Below, piece by piece: positions 20,352 to 29,700 of a DNA stretch of 64,000 nucleotides (positions are counted from its first letter, which is position 1; each line of letters starts with the position of its first letter). Position numbers and translations under genes: made by a program. Location of the stretch: NCBI RefSeq assembly GCF_002245355.1, contig NZ_NOWF01000003.1, positions 186,001 to 250,000 on the forward strand, written 5' to 3'. Below the pieces are notes generated by a model. The model was given only the letters and a program-made list of their open reading frames with translations. It was not told where the DNA came from and searched no databases. The DNA comes from Paludifilum halophilum (GTDB lineage: Bacteria; Bacillota; Bacilli; Thermoactinomycetales; DSM-45169).

Positions 20352-20967
20352 GGTGGCTCACCCTCCCTCGTTCGATCTGTTTTGTCTCCTCCAGATAAGC
20401 GATCACCCGGTTGACCGATTCTTCGATGTTCAGCCGGTCGGTACGGATGGTCAATTCCGGTGATCCGGGAGGTTCATAGGGGGAGCTGATCCCCGTAAAC
20501 TCGGGAATCTCTCCGCGCCGCGCCTTTTCGTACAACCCCTTCGGATCCCGGCGTTCGCATTCATCCAGAGCGCAGTCCACATGAATTTCAATGAATTCCC
20601 CGGGATCCAGGATATCCCGAACCCTGTCCCGATCCTCCCGGAAAGGGGAAATAAAAGCGGTCAAAGCGATCTGTCCGCTATCGACAAACAGCTTGGCAAC
20701 CTCCCCGATCCGTCGGATATTCTCCCGGCGATCCTCGGGAGAAAAGCCGAGTCCCCGGTTGAGACCGTGACGGATGTTATCCCCATCCAGGACATAGCTC
20801 CTCAGCCCCCGCTCCGTTAACCGCCGGTCGACCGCGTTGGCCAGAGTGGATTTGCCCGCTCCGGACAACCCGGTAAACCAGAGAACACAGCTTCCGTGTC
20901 CGTTCAAGCGCCTCCGTTCTTCCTTTGTTACCGCTGTCTCATGCCAGAGAATGTGGCTTTGTCCCAT
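20323..20967 (-). CDS. cysC: Adenylyl-sulfate (APS) kinase
   Basis: Phosphorylates APS to PAPS (214 aa). The P-loop is GLSGAGKST at about residues 33-41, followed by the APS-site motifs [11 protein letters not shown] and RIGEVAKLF, and [17 protein letters not shown] precedes ATG 20967. It sits between sat and the sulfite reductase gene and overlaps the latter by 29 bases. Presence of CysC together with CysH suggests that PAPS can be made, though CysH here may use APS directly. Confidence 0.95.
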   Translation of the reverse strand: MGQSHILWHETAVTKEERRRLNGHGSCVLWFTGLSGAGKSTLANAVDRRLTERGLRSYVLDGDNIRHGLNRGLGFSPEDRRENIRRIGEVAKLFVDSGQIALTAFISPFREDRDRVRDILDPGEFIEIHVDCALDECERRDPKGLYEKARRGEIPEFTGISSPYEPPGSPELTIRTDRLNIEESVNRVIAYLEETKQIERGRVSHRDLHQTLGE

Positions 20968-20983
20968 TTCCCTCTCCCTTTCC

Positions 20984-22132
20984 TCAGGTGGTAACCGTCT
21001 TCTCCCTCAGCCCCCGGATCAGTACATCAGCCACTTCCGGTCGGCTGAAGGTAGCCGGGGGACGTTCACCGTTTCTCAGCATCTGTCTCACCTTGGTTCC
21101 GGACAGGGTGACATGATGCTCTCGACCGTGAGGACAGGTTTTCGTGGAAGCCATATTTTCGCATTTTACGCAATAGTAACTATGTTCAAAGAAGAGGGGC
21201 GTGATCCCCAACTCGTCCTCCCCGAATTCGCTGAAAATCTTCTGGGAATCGTAAGTGCCGTAATAATCGCCCACCCCGGCATGATCCCGTCCGACGATAA
21301 AATGAGTGCAGCCGAAATTCTTGCGAACCAGGGCGTGGAAAATCGCTTCCCTCGGCCCGGCGTAACGCATCGCCGCCGGGAAAGCGGCTAGGAATACCCG
21401 ATCCTTCGGGTAATAATGTTCCAATAACACCTCATAGCTTTCCAGGCGTACCTCAGCGGGGATATCGTCGGACTTGGTCTCTCCGACCAGGGGGTTCAAC
21501 AAAAGACCATCCACGGTTTCCAGAGCCGTCTTCTGAATGTACTCGTGAGCCCGGTGCACCGGGTTTCGCGTCTGAAAACCGACCACCGTTTTCCAGCCGC
21601 GGGCATCGAAGGCCTCCCGGATCTGGGCCGGATCCAGATAGTAGGATGCGAATGTATTCTTTTTGGATCGGTTGATCAGGAAGATCGGGCCGGCGAGATA
21701 AACTCCGGGACGGTCAAACAACTTCTTGACGCCGGGATGAGCGGGATCCGACGTCCGGTACACCTTTTCCGCCTCCCGCTTTTTGTCCGGAACAAATTTC
21801 TCCTCCAGATGGAGGACTCCGTAGACGATACCGTCCTGAACCAGCTTCACCGGGTCCCCGGTTTCCAAAGTATCCGCCTTTTCCTCCGATACTGGGAGTG
21901 TCACCGGGATACTCCAGGGGAAACCGTCAGCGAGACGCATCCGTTCCACCACGGAATCGTAGTCCTTTTGTCCCAGGAAACCGGTCAAAGGGCTGTATCC
22001 GCCGGTTCCGATCAGTTCCAGATCACTCAAGGCCATCGCGTCCAGCTCCACCTCATGGTTCAGGTCTTGCGTCGAATAATCCGGCTGCCATCGGTAAACC
22101 AGCCGTCCTCCATGGGGAATACTCGTACTCAT
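20984..22132 (-). CDS. sat: Sulfate adenylyltransferase (ATP sulfurylase)
   Basis: Activates sulfate with ATP to give APS and PPi (382 aa). Active-site motifs: [12 protein letters not shown] (the ATP-binding QxRNP..H..H segment), [12 protein letters not shown], and the C-terminal [13 protein letters not shown]. Cysteines in YYCVKCENM and TKTCPHG form the zinc site seen in many bacterial enzymes. The start ATG 22132 has AAAGGAG 12 bases upstream; a frame starting at 22186 overlaps the upstream gene and has no ribosome site. Confidence 0.96.
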   Translation of the reverse strand: MSTSIPHGGRLVYRWQPDYSTQDLNHEVELDAMALSDLELIGTGGYSPLTGFLGQKDYDSVVERMRLADGFPWSIPVTLPVSEEKADTLETGDPVKLVQDGIVYGVLHLEEKFVPDKKREAEKVYRTSDPAHPGVKKLFDRPGVYLAGPIFLINRSKKNTFASYYLDPAQIREAFDARGWKTVVGFQTRNPVHRAHEYIQKTALETVDGLLLNPLVGETKSDDIPAEVRLESYEVLLEHYYPKDRVFLAAFPAAMRYAGPREAIFHALVRKNFGCTHFIVGRDHAGVGDYYGTYDSQKIFSEFGEDELGITPLFFEHSYYCVKCENMASTKTCPHGREHHVTLSGTKVRQMLRNGERPPATFSRPEVADVLIRGLREKTVTT

Positions 22133-22163
22133 CGAAACCCTCTCCTTTCCTTCATTTTTCCCG

Positions 22164-23243
22164 TCAAATCCCGCCGCCGTGTTCATGAAGGGACCGCTTT
22201 TCCCGGCGAACCGACCGAATCAGACTGATGGAGCCCACCGTCGCCAGAAAGACACTGGCCACCACCGCCACGGAATAGAGATCGTCGTGAATGAGAACCT
22301 TTACCATTCCATAGGCGATCACGAGAGAAAAAACAGGGGAAACCGCCCATACTTTGATCATTTGGGCGATGATGCCCTTCTGCCACAGGGAAAATCCCTT
22401 TTTGGCCGTCCCGATGCCGATGATGGCGGAAGTGGTTACCTGGGTCAGAGGTACCGGAATTCCCAAAAGGGACGATCCGATCACCAAGCCGGCTCCGGTG
22501 CCGGAAATCGCACTCCCCTCCAACATGGTAAATCGAGTAATCCCCTTGCCGTTGGTCTCCAGCACTTTCCTTCCCAGAAGAAGCGCTCCCGAAGCGACAA
22601 AGATCCCTCCGTACAAAACGCCCTCGGAAACGGAAAGCAATCCGGCGCCCACCAAGGGACCGACGGCGTTGGCCACATTGTTCATTCCGGCGGCGATAGC
22701 TTCCAGAAAGCCGGTCACCACCAGCAATACCGCCAACCACCGTTGTCGCTTTCCATCTCTCAAAGGTCTCACGCGCTTCTCGACGAAACCGATCCCCTTT
22801 CCCGCAAGCAAGGCGAGGAAAAAAGCCGTCACCGGAACCATCAGCCAAAACAGCAGAACAGTAACCAGTTGACCCGCCAGGATCACCTGGAACGCCAGAC
22901 CCGCACCGACCACGGCACCCACTGTCACTTCGCTGGTGGAAAGAGGAATGCCCAACAGGTTGGCGATAAAGAGGGACAGCCCCGCGGCGGCTAGAATGAT
23001 CACGGCAACCCGGATATCCACAATCGAGGCGGGAATCAACTCCGAGCCGATAGTTTTTACGACCTCCCCGCCCCCCAAAATCGCTCCGAAAAACACCCCG
23101 ATCCCGCTCAATACAAGGGCCCAGAACCGCTTCGGAATCGCACCGGCTCCGTATGCGACCCCCATTGTGGCCGCCGCGCCGCTGGCACCGATGTTGAGGG
23201 CGAAAAAGAATGCGACTGTGTAACCCGCGTAAATAATCAACAT
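22164..23243 (-). CDS. cysP: CysP-type sulfate permease (PiT family)
   Basis: A 359-aa polytopic membrane protein of the PiT inorganic phosphate transporter family. At least ten hydrophobic segments are visible, with the duplicated family signature in each half: GANNxA-like [14 protein letters not shown] near the N-terminus and [16 protein letters not shown] in the middle. In B. subtilis the PiT member CysP carries sulfate and sits in the cysH operon, as here between cysH and sat. That context makes sulfate much more likely than phosphate. The ribosome site before ATG 23243 is weak (GAGAGAATGTGAAG). Confidence 0.88.
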   Translation of the reverse strand: MLIIYAGYTVAFFFALNIGASGAAATMGVAYGAGAIPKRFWALVLSGIGVFFGAILGGGEVVKTIGSELIPASIVDIRVAVIILAAAGLSLFIANLLGIPLSTSEVTVGAVVGAGLAFQVILAGQLVTVLLFWLMVPVTAFFLALLAGKGIGFVEKRVRPLRDGKRQRWLAVLLVVTGFLEAIAAGMNNVANAVGPLVGAGLLSVSEGVLYGGIFVASGALLLGRKVLETNGKGITRFTMLEGSAISGTGAGLVIGSSLLGIPVPLTQVTTSAIIGIGTAKKGFSLWQKGIIAQMIKVWAVSPVFSLVIAYGMVKVLIHDDLYSVAVVASVFLATVGSISLIRSVRREKRSLHEHGGGI

Positions 23244-23258
23244 ATCTTCACATTCTCT

Positions 23259-23978
23259 CTATCTTGTCGTCGTGTGAAGGCCGCATTCCCGCTTTTGAGT
23301 TCCGGCCCAGCGGCCCGCGCGCAAATCCTCGCCCTCCTCGACCGGCAAGGTGCATTTCTCGCAACCGATGCTGGGATATCCCCGGTCATGTAAAGGATTG
23401 TATGGGAGTCCCCGTTCCCGGATCGTCGCCCAAACATCGTCCCAGGTCCAATGAATCAGAGGACAGATTTTGACAGAACGAAATCTTTCATCCTTATTGA
23501 GGAACTGAGTCCGCTGACGGGAGGGGGACTGTTCTCTCCGCAACCCTGAGATCCAAGCCTTCTTCCCCCGCAACGCCCGTTCCAGGGGTTCGATTTTCCG
23601 CATCCGGCAGCAATGATCGGGCTCCCTTTCCCAAAGAGCATCACCGTATCGATCCGCCTGTTCCGCTACAGTCAGTTCCGGGTGGAGCTTCTCGATGTTC
23701 AACCGGGGATAACGTTTTTTCACCACTTCGATCAAGTCGTAGGTCTCTTGAAAGTGAAGGCCGGTATCCAAAAAGATCACTTTGGCTTCCGGGTTGACCC
23801 GGGAAATCAAATCGATCAGCACCATTCCCTCCGCCCCGAAGCTGCAGGCGTAAACCAGTTCCTCTCCATAGTGCTCATAAGCCCATTCCAGTACATGCAG
23901 GCTTCCCTTGTGTTCGTTATGGATGGGAAAACTGGGCTTTTTTTGCTCCCACGTCTCATACGTCAACCGGCTTTCCAC
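23259..23978 (-). CDS. cysH: Phosphoadenylyl-/adenylyl-sulfate reductase
   Basis: Reduces PAPS or APS to sulfite with thioredoxin (239 aa). The PP-loop-like start is [15 protein letters not shown]. Cysteine pairs [10 protein letters not shown] and [10 protein letters not shown], typical of APS-capable reductases that bind a 4Fe-4S cluster, are present, as is the catalytic cysteine in the C-terminal KRECGLH. GTG 23978 is chosen because AAGGAGG lies 7 bases upstream; the frame is open to 24032. A strong hairpin terminator lies between yezD and this gene. Confidence 0.94.
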   Translation of the reverse strand: MESRLTYETWEQKKPSFPIHNEHKGSLHVLEWAYEHYGEELVYACSFGAEGMVLIDLISRVNPEAKVIFLDTGLHFQETYDLIEVVKKRYPRLNIEKLHPELTVAEQADRYGDALWEREPDHCCRMRKIEPLERALRGKKAWISGLRREQSPSRQRTQFLNKDERFRSVKICPLIHWTWDDVWATIRERGLPYNPLHDRGYPSIGCEKCTLPVEEGEDLRAGRWAGTQKRECGLHTTTR

Positions 23979-24015
23979 CGCTTTCCCTCCTTTTTCATCC
24001 GAGCCCGCGGACAAA

Positions 24016-24053
24016 AAACAAGCGGCCTTCATCCGTCGCCGGATAAAGGCCGC
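24016..24053 (-). terminator. Strong terminator between yezD and cysH
   Basis: On the minus strand GCGGCCTTTATCC pairs with GGATGAAGGCCGC (13 bp, one G-T pair) around a 6-base loop, followed by TTGTTTTTT. It lies inside the SAM-riboswitch operon, so it should reduce or condition transcription of cysH and everything after it. Confidence 0.8.
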
Positions 24054-24077
24054 CTCTAGTTTGTCTAGTCAGCGATC

Positions 24078-24227
24078 CTATCGAAGCCTCACTTTTTCGT
24101 TTTTCTCCAGTTGGATCACCTTGCCGTCCTGAACGACCAGCGTAATCGATCCGTACTTCATATCGGACAGCATCTCCCGGATCCGATCCGTGATCTCTTC
24201 CAGCGACTCTCCGCTTTTTCGGGTCAC
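24078..24227 (-). CDS. yezD: YezD-like DUF2292 protein
   Basis: A 49-aa protein: an acidic helix (ESLEEITDRIREMLSDM), then two strands (YGSITLVVQDGKVIQLEKNEKV). This is the DUF2292/YezD pattern; such genes are often found next to sulfur or cysteine genes and S-box leaders. The start GTG 24227 has GGGAGGG 6 bases upstream and lies just after the riboswitch terminator. A much longer frame (to 24455) is open only because it reads through the riboswitch and is rejected. Function is unknown. Confidence 0.75.
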   Translation of the reverse strand: MTRKSGESLEEITDRIREMLSDMKYGSITLVVQDGKVIQLEKNEKVRLR

Positions 24228-24254
24228 GCCAGTCCCTCCCTCGCTCCCGGCATC

Positions 24255-24282
24255 AAAAAAGCCCTCCCATTTTTGGAGAGAC
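24255..24282 (-). terminator. Expression-platform terminator of the SAM-I riboswitch
   Basis: On the minus strand CTCTCC pairs with GGGAGG (one G-U) around an A-rich loop, then CTTTTTT. It lies about 22 bases after the riboswitch aptamer. In the ligand-bound state it should form and stop transcription before yezD. Confidence 0.8.
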
Positions 24283-24304
24283 TTCAAGGTCCGTATCCGC
24301 TCAA

Positions 24305-24416
24305 CCCTTATCTTCCAAAATGGTACCCATTTTGCTGGAGTTAGCACCTTACACGATTGTCGGAGTGCAGGTTGCCGGACTTCATCGGGCCAGTTCCCTC
24401 CGTCGCTCTGGATAAG
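24305..24416 (-). ncRNA. SAM-I (S-box) riboswitch
   Basis: The S-box consensus is readable in order on the minus strand: CTTATCCAGAG (P1 and start of P2), GGAGGGAACTGGCCCGATGA, GTCCGGCAACC, GGTGCTAACTCC, and GGAAGATAAGG closing P1 (CTTATC with GATAAG). It is followed by a terminator (24255-24282). S-box RNAs bind S-adenosylmethionine and turn off sulfur-assimilation or methionine genes when SAM is plentiful. Here it controls yezD-cysH-cysP-sat-cysC and beyond. Confidence 0.97.
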
Positions 24417-24426
24417 ATTTAATAAC

Positions 24427-24455
24427 ATCATATTGACTTCCATCTTCAAAGTCAA
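24427..24455 (-). promoter_or_regulatory. Sigma-A promoter of the sulfate-assimilation operon
   Basis: On the minus strand TTGACT (24450-24455) and TATGAT (24427-24432) are separated by exactly 17 bases, with the riboswitch starting about 10 bases downstream of the -10. This is close to the consensus for vegetative promoters. Confidence 0.88.
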
Positions 24456-24561
24456 CCCTTTTTACCAAGTTTTTTGATCGGATTTAATATAATTGATCAG
24501 GTTTTTAATCAAAGGTCTGGCATGATCGGATTTCCCGGTTGGTTTTATCTTTCCTTGCCAT

Positions 24562-25575
24562 CTATTTTTGCAATTGGTAGATGGCCGGTCGGAGACCTTT
24601 CAAACGGAGTCGCATCCGTTCACGGCAATGGAGGGAGCATTGATCGGCGGCACGGGAGAGCAAATCTCCCTCTTCCGTCAACAGAATCGCGTTTCCGCCG
24701 GGTTTCAGCACTCTGGACATTTCTCGAACCCATTCCCGATACCGATCCCCCAAATCCGCCCGATTCCCGATTTGGCGGCCAAAGGGCAAATTGCTGACGA
24801 ATTGATCCACATAACCACTGTCCAATGGCAACTGTCCGGCATTCCATCTCTGAACAACGTGATCATCCTTTAGATTGGCTCGGGCGGATTGGATCGCTTT
24901 TTCGGAAAGGTCCCCTCCCCTGATTTCAGAGAAGGGGTACACCATCCGTTCCTGAAGGATCGTGCCGGATCCGCAGCAAGGATCGACAAAAGTGTCCGTC
25001 TCCTGCGGCGACGAACACCAGACCAGGGCATGAGCGATTGTTGGTCGAAGAGCGGCCGGTGTAAACGAACGACGACCGCGAAACCGAAAGGATGCATCCG
25101 TCAACCGAAGGGAAAACACAGCATCCTCCCCCTGCAGATCCAGCCGAAAGGCCAATGTATGATGGTCGGCATTTCCTCTGATCCATCCGGGATAACGCCT
25201 GGCAATCCCCCGCATGGCCGCTTCCGCGGCCTCGAACCGACTATACGTATGCTTTCCTCTTCGACTGGCATGAACGACATAGCTTCGATCCGGCCCACCC
25301 ACCGATTCCGCGAATGAAAGGTCATATTCCGAGATTTGTTTTTCCAATTTCGGTAAATGACGCTTATGGGGCCCTACAGAAAACCGGTCAATGAATCGGT
25401 ATAAATGATCGGCCGTCCTTAATTGCAAATGGGAAGCCAAGGGCAGGCAAGACTTAAAATAGACTTTCCCCCGCTCGGTCAACTGGACTCGGGCTTCGGG
25501 AATTTTGACCTTCATTTCATCGATTAAAACATTTTCCAATCCCGGAAGGACGGTAGCCAGATATGGATGGTGCAT
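24562..25575 (-). CDS. THUMP-type RNA methyltransferase (Trm14/TrmN-like)
   Basis: A 337-aa protein with an N-terminal ferredoxin-like/THUMP region (about 1-150) and a C-terminal SAM-dependent methyltransferase of the UPF0020 family. SAM motif I is FVDPCCGSGTILQE; the catalytic motif IV is SNLPFGRQ, a variant of NPPY/F as seen in N2-methylguanosine tRNA methyltransferases such as Trm14/TrmN. The start ATG 25575 has GGAGGAGG 8 bases upstream, and MHHPYLATVLPGLE is the usual N-terminus. A likely role is m2G in tRNA; the exact site cannot be read. Confidence 0.85.
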   Translation of the reverse strand: MHHPYLATVLPGLENVLIDEMKVKIPEARVQLTERGKVYFKSCLPLASHLQLRTADHLYRFIDRFSVGPHKRHLPKLEKQISEYDLSFAESVGGPDRSYVVHASRRGKHTYSRFEAAEAAMRGIARRYPGWIRGNADHHTLAFRLDLQGEDAVFSLRLTDASFRFRGRRSFTPAALRPTIAHALVWCSSPQETDTFVDPCCGSGTILQERMVYPFSEIRGGDLSEKAIQSARANLKDDHVVQRWNAGQLPLDSGYVDQFVSNLPFGRQIGNRADLGDRYREWVREMSRVLKPGGNAILLTEEGDLLSRAADQCSLHCRERMRLRLKGLRPAIYQLQK

Positions 25576-25618
25576 GTCGGTTTCCTCCTCCATCATCGGA
25601 AAACCGGTTGAAACATAC

Positions 25619-25655
25619 AAAAAACCGCAAATGAACAAATCCATTCACGGTTTTT
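25619..25655. other. Hairpin with T run upstream of the RNA methyltransferase gene
   Basis: AAAAACCG and CGGTTTTT flank a 20-base loop containing GAA/TTC. On the minus strand it ends in six T residues about 45 bases before the methyltransferase start, so it could be a leader attenuator for that gene; on the plus strand it would be a terminator. Confidence 0.4.
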
Positions 25656-26095
25656 GATCCAAAATCAAGGCCACTAAAGGTGGATGAACCATCATTGGGT
25701 CGGGAATCGTATTCAACCGCGCTCCGCCCGGTTGTACTCAGGGGAGTACGAGTCGCTATAGCCGACCACGACTCTCCCATTTCCAGTTATCCGGTTCATC
25801 TACCGTCCTGAGCAACCTTCATTTTGAAGCAACCGATTGACCGTGCTTGTTCATGACAGATGGATACACAAAAAGAAGGCACAGGAAAACCCATCGGACT
25901 GAAAACCGATTTCCCATCAAAAGCCTTGATTTTGTGCATGGATGTATTCCGTTTCATATCACTGAACCATCTGCTAAGAACACGGCCATCTTCATCGCGA
26001 TCGGTTACCTCCATTGATTTTATGTTGGTTGTATTTTATAACACTCTTCCCTTCATTTTAAATCTTTCCATTCGAGCTGTTCGATGATCAGCCAT
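25656..26095. other. Gene-free stretch with copy 2 of the 25-nt dispersed motif
   Basis: Minus-strand GCGACTCGTACTCCCCTGAG followed by TACAA lies at 25732-25756, matching the motif at 1542-1566 with few changes. I see no convincing gene in the rest; small open frames on both strands (about 70 codons) lack ribosome sites and resemble nothing I know. The base composition toward 26.05 kb is AT-richer. Confidence 0.5.
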
Positions 26096-26119
26096 AAAAA
26101 AAGCCGGGGAAAACCCGGC
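26096..26119 (-). terminator. Terminator after yutG
   Basis: On the minus strand GCCGGG pairs with CCCGGC around a 5-base loop and is followed by seven T residues. It lies 27 bases after the yutG stop. Confidence 0.85.
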
Positions 26120-26145
26120 CCTCGGATATCATCATCTTCTTCCCT

Positions 26146-26664
26146 TTATTCCATCGTTCCCTTTTCGTGTCGTTCCAGATCCGCCCGGTACCGCTCCATA
26201 TCCGGGTGATCATGGGCGATGCGGGCGGAGGCGGCGGCGGCGATCCCCGCCACGAGATCGTCCAAAAAGACATGGATCCGACCGTTATGATTGTTCAAAT
26301 GTTGGATGACACCCTGTTTCGTCTTGTCCAGATAGCCGAAACTGGTCAGTCCGATTGTTCCATAGACGTTGGTGATGCTCAATGCCAAAATTTCGTCCAC
26401 CCCGTACAGAGGTTCATCCACTTCCATTATCTGTTGCAAGGGTATCGGCAGTTTCCCCTTTTCCGCCAAATCATCCAGGGCGACTCCGGTAATCACAGCA
26501 TGCTGTACTTCTCTTTTTTTCAGGACCTGGTCTACGCTCTCCAGGCAATCCTTTTGAGTCAATCGATCATGATAGGGACGCTGCAAATCATAGACAAGAT
26601 CGGCCATCGATTCCAGGGTGACGCCCCGTTTTTTGAGCAGGTGAAGGACATGACGGTAAAACAA
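26146..26664 (-). CDS. yutG: YutG, PgpA-related phosphatidylglycerophosphatase-like protein
   Basis: A 172-aa member of the PgpA/YutG family. The C-terminal half has the family pattern TSFGYLDKTKQGVI and HVFLDDLVAGIAAAASARI, containing the aspartates that bind Mg in PgpA-type phosphatases. The N-terminal half (about 1-70) is the YutG-specific extension. PgpA enzymes dephosphorylate phosphatidylglycerophosphate at the membrane; YutG proteins lack some hydrophobic segments, so the substrate is uncertain. The start is TTG 26664 with GAGGGTG upstream. It lies downstream of dnaE on the same strand with a 52-base gap. Confidence 0.8.
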   Translation of the reverse strand: MFYRHVLHLLKKRGVTLESMADLVYDLQRPYHDRLTQKDCLESVDQVLKKREVQHAVITGVALDDLAEKGKLPIPLQQIMEVDEPLYGVDEILALSITNVYGTIGLTSFGYLDKTKQGVIQHLNNHNGRIHVFLDDLVAGIAAAASARIAHDHPDMERYRADLERHEKGTME

Positions 26665-26716
26665 AGGGTATCACCCTCTTCCAAACGTTTCGTCCAACAT
26701 CCTATGCCGACCGCGG

Positions 26717-29700
26717 TCAGCGAGTGCGAAAGGAGTGCCTACCTAGGATGTCCTCCACCTGACGTTGACATTCCCGGGAGGGTTGAATCCCGTATTTGGC
26801 CACAGGCAGAGAAAGAACCCGCTGATTTTTCTCGTAATAGAGAACGACAGGCGTCGAACCTCGATGGGTAAGGAGAACCCGTTTCAACCGCTCCAGGATC
26901 TCCTTTCCTTCCCGGTGGGGGGGAATACGGATATAAGCCCGGGATTCCCGCTTGAGATCCTCCACCGTATCTGCCAGGATTTTAACCCCCTTTTCGTGAT
27001 GGTTGACTTTCCCGGATACTTTCACCGCCCGGTCCGTCTGTAACAGAGGACGGTATTGGCGCAGGGTCCGGGGAAAGACCACCACCTCCACCTGCCGCGA
27101 CCGATCCTCCAGGGTGACGAAAGCCATCGGCTCTCCCCGGCGGGTCGTGATCGCCTTCACCTCCCGGATCAAGCCGCCGACAGAGATGCGCTCCTCTTCT
27201 CGGCACCGGTCCATCTCCTCCAGGGTATGGCTGGTATGAATCCGGATCGTTTCCCGGAAGGCGTCCAGCGGATGTCCAGAAAGATAGAGACCCAGCAATT
27301 CCCGCTCCAGCTCCAATTGCTCCCGGGAACTGAAGGGTTTCACCCCGTCATAGGAAAAGCGGGTTTCCGAGGAGGTATTCGCCGCCTCATCAAAAAGTTG
27401 CAGCTGATCTTCCGATCGGCGGCGTTGGTAGTCTTCCCCCTTTTCCATGGCCTCATCCAGTTTGGCCAGGTTCCCCGCACGATGTCCGGGCAGACTGTCC
27501 ATTGCCCCACACTGGATCAAAGATTCAATCACCCGCCGGTTGCAGGTTTTCAGATCGACCCGCATGCAAAAATCGAACAAATCTCCGAACGGTTTCCGGC
27601 GACGTTTCTCGATGATGGCGGTGATCGCGTGGGTTCCGACGTTTTTAACGGCGGCCAATCCCATACGGATGGCTCCGTCTTTGACAGAGAAAGATCGCTC
27701 ACTCCGATTGACATCGGGAGGAAGCACATCGATCCCCATCCGTCGACAATCCTCAATATACTCCGCCGTCTTGCCGTGACTGCCCATCACAGTGGTCAGA
27801 AGAGCGGACATGAAATAAAGGGGAACGTTCGCTTTCAGATAAGCCGTTTGGTAAGCCAATACCGCATAAGCGGCGGAATGGCTCCGGTTGAAACCGTAAT
27901 CGGCAAAGCGAAGGATCAGATCGTACAGGCGGTTCCCCGTCTCCTCATCGTATCCCTGTCCGATACACCCGGAAACAAAAGCCTCCCGCTGCCTATCCAG
28001 CCACTCCCGCTTTTTTTTGGAAACGGCCCGGCGCAACAGGTCCGCCTGACCCAGACTAAATCCGGCCATCCGGTTGGCAATCTGCATAATTTGCTCCTGA
28101 TAGACGATAATCCCGTACGTATCCTTCAGAATCGGTTCCAGGTCGGGGTGAGGATACTCCACCACCTCCTGTCCGTGCTTGGCCCTGATAAAGCGGGGGA
28201 TCTGCTCCATCGGCCCCGGACGGTACAAGGCGAGAACCGCAATGATATCCTCAAAGCGAGAGGGTTTCAATTTTCGGAGTACCTTTCTCATCCCTGCTGA
28301 TTCCATCTGGAAGACACCGGTGGTCTCCCCCCTGGACAACAGAGCGTAGGTGGCAGGATCATCATATTCCGAACCGTCGAAATCGATCCGATACCCTTCC
28401 GTCCGCTGAACCGAGTGAATCGTCCGCTCGATCACCGTCAGATTGCGCAAGCCCAGAAAATCCGCCTTTAACAGTCCGAGATCCTCTAACGCCTCCATCG
28501 GATATTGAGTCAGACTGATTCCGTCCGTACCCTGCTCCAGCGGAACGTGATCCGTCAAATCCCCTTTGGAGATCACCACCCCGGCGGCATGGGTGGAAGC
28601 GTGCCGGGGCATTCCTTCTACCTTGGCCACCGTTTCCATCAGCTGAGAGATCCGGGGGTTTTCACGAGTCCATTTGTCCAGATCGGAATCCGGCGTCATC
28701 ACTTGATCCAAGGTCTTTCCCGGACCGGCGGGGATCCGCTTGGCTGTCTGATCCACCTCGGCATAGGGAAGTCCCATCACCCGGCCGACATCTCGGACAG
28801 CGGCCCGAGGGGCCATCGTCCCGAAGGTGATGATCTGGGCCACCCGATGAGAACCGTACTTTCGGGTAACATAGTCGATCACCTCATCCCGCCGCTCATA
28901 GTTGAAGTCGATATCGATATCCGGCAAATTGACCCGTTCCGGATTGAGAAACCGTTCGAATAACAACTGATACCGGATCGGATCGATATCCGTGATGTAA
29001 AGGGTGTAAGCGACGAGGCTTCCGGCGGCGGAACCCCGACCCGGGCCGGTGGCGATCCCGTTTTTCCGGGCAAAGCGGATGAAATCCCAGACGATCAGAA
29101 AATAGTCGGAAAAACCCATCCCTTCAATCACCGACAACTCGTATTCCAACCGCTCCACGACTTCCCGAGACGGAGAGCCGTAACGTTTTTCCGCTCCTTT
29201 TTGGCACAACTGCCGCAGATACGTGGCCGCCGTGTGCCCCTCGGGAACCGGAAACTCCGGCAGCAGGCGTCCCCCCAGGGGAATCTCCACCCGGCAACGG
29301 TCGGCGATGCGGCGAGTGTTTTCCACCGCTTCCGGAAGATGGGCAAAAAGACGCTCCATCTCCCCGGCGCTCTTCAGGTAAAACTGGTCTCCGGGAAATT
29401 TGAACCGGTCCTCTTCCTCCAGTTGACGGTTGGTTCCGATACAGAGGAGACAATCGTGAACCCCAGCGTCTTCCCGGTTCACATAATGCAGATCATTGGT
29501 GACCACCAACGGCAAACCGAGTTCTTCGGAAAAAGCGGCCAACTGCCGGTTCACTTTTTGTTGTTCCGGAAGACCGTGATCCTGCAATTCCAGAAAGAAA
29601 TTCCCCTCCCCGAAGATCTCCCGGTATTCCTCAGCCAAACGTCTCGCCCTGGACACCTGATCTTCCAAAATCGCCTGGGGAATTTCCCCGGCCAAACAGG

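Noticed and set aside
24078-24455. 125-aa protein from the long frame over yezD
   Set aside because: Its first 76 codons are the SAM-I riboswitch and its terminator; only the last 49 codons after a GTG with a ribosome site fit a known family.
27056-28300. 414-codon plus-strand frame within dnaE
   Set aside because: Antisense to the polymerase active-site region; no ribosome site or family pattern.
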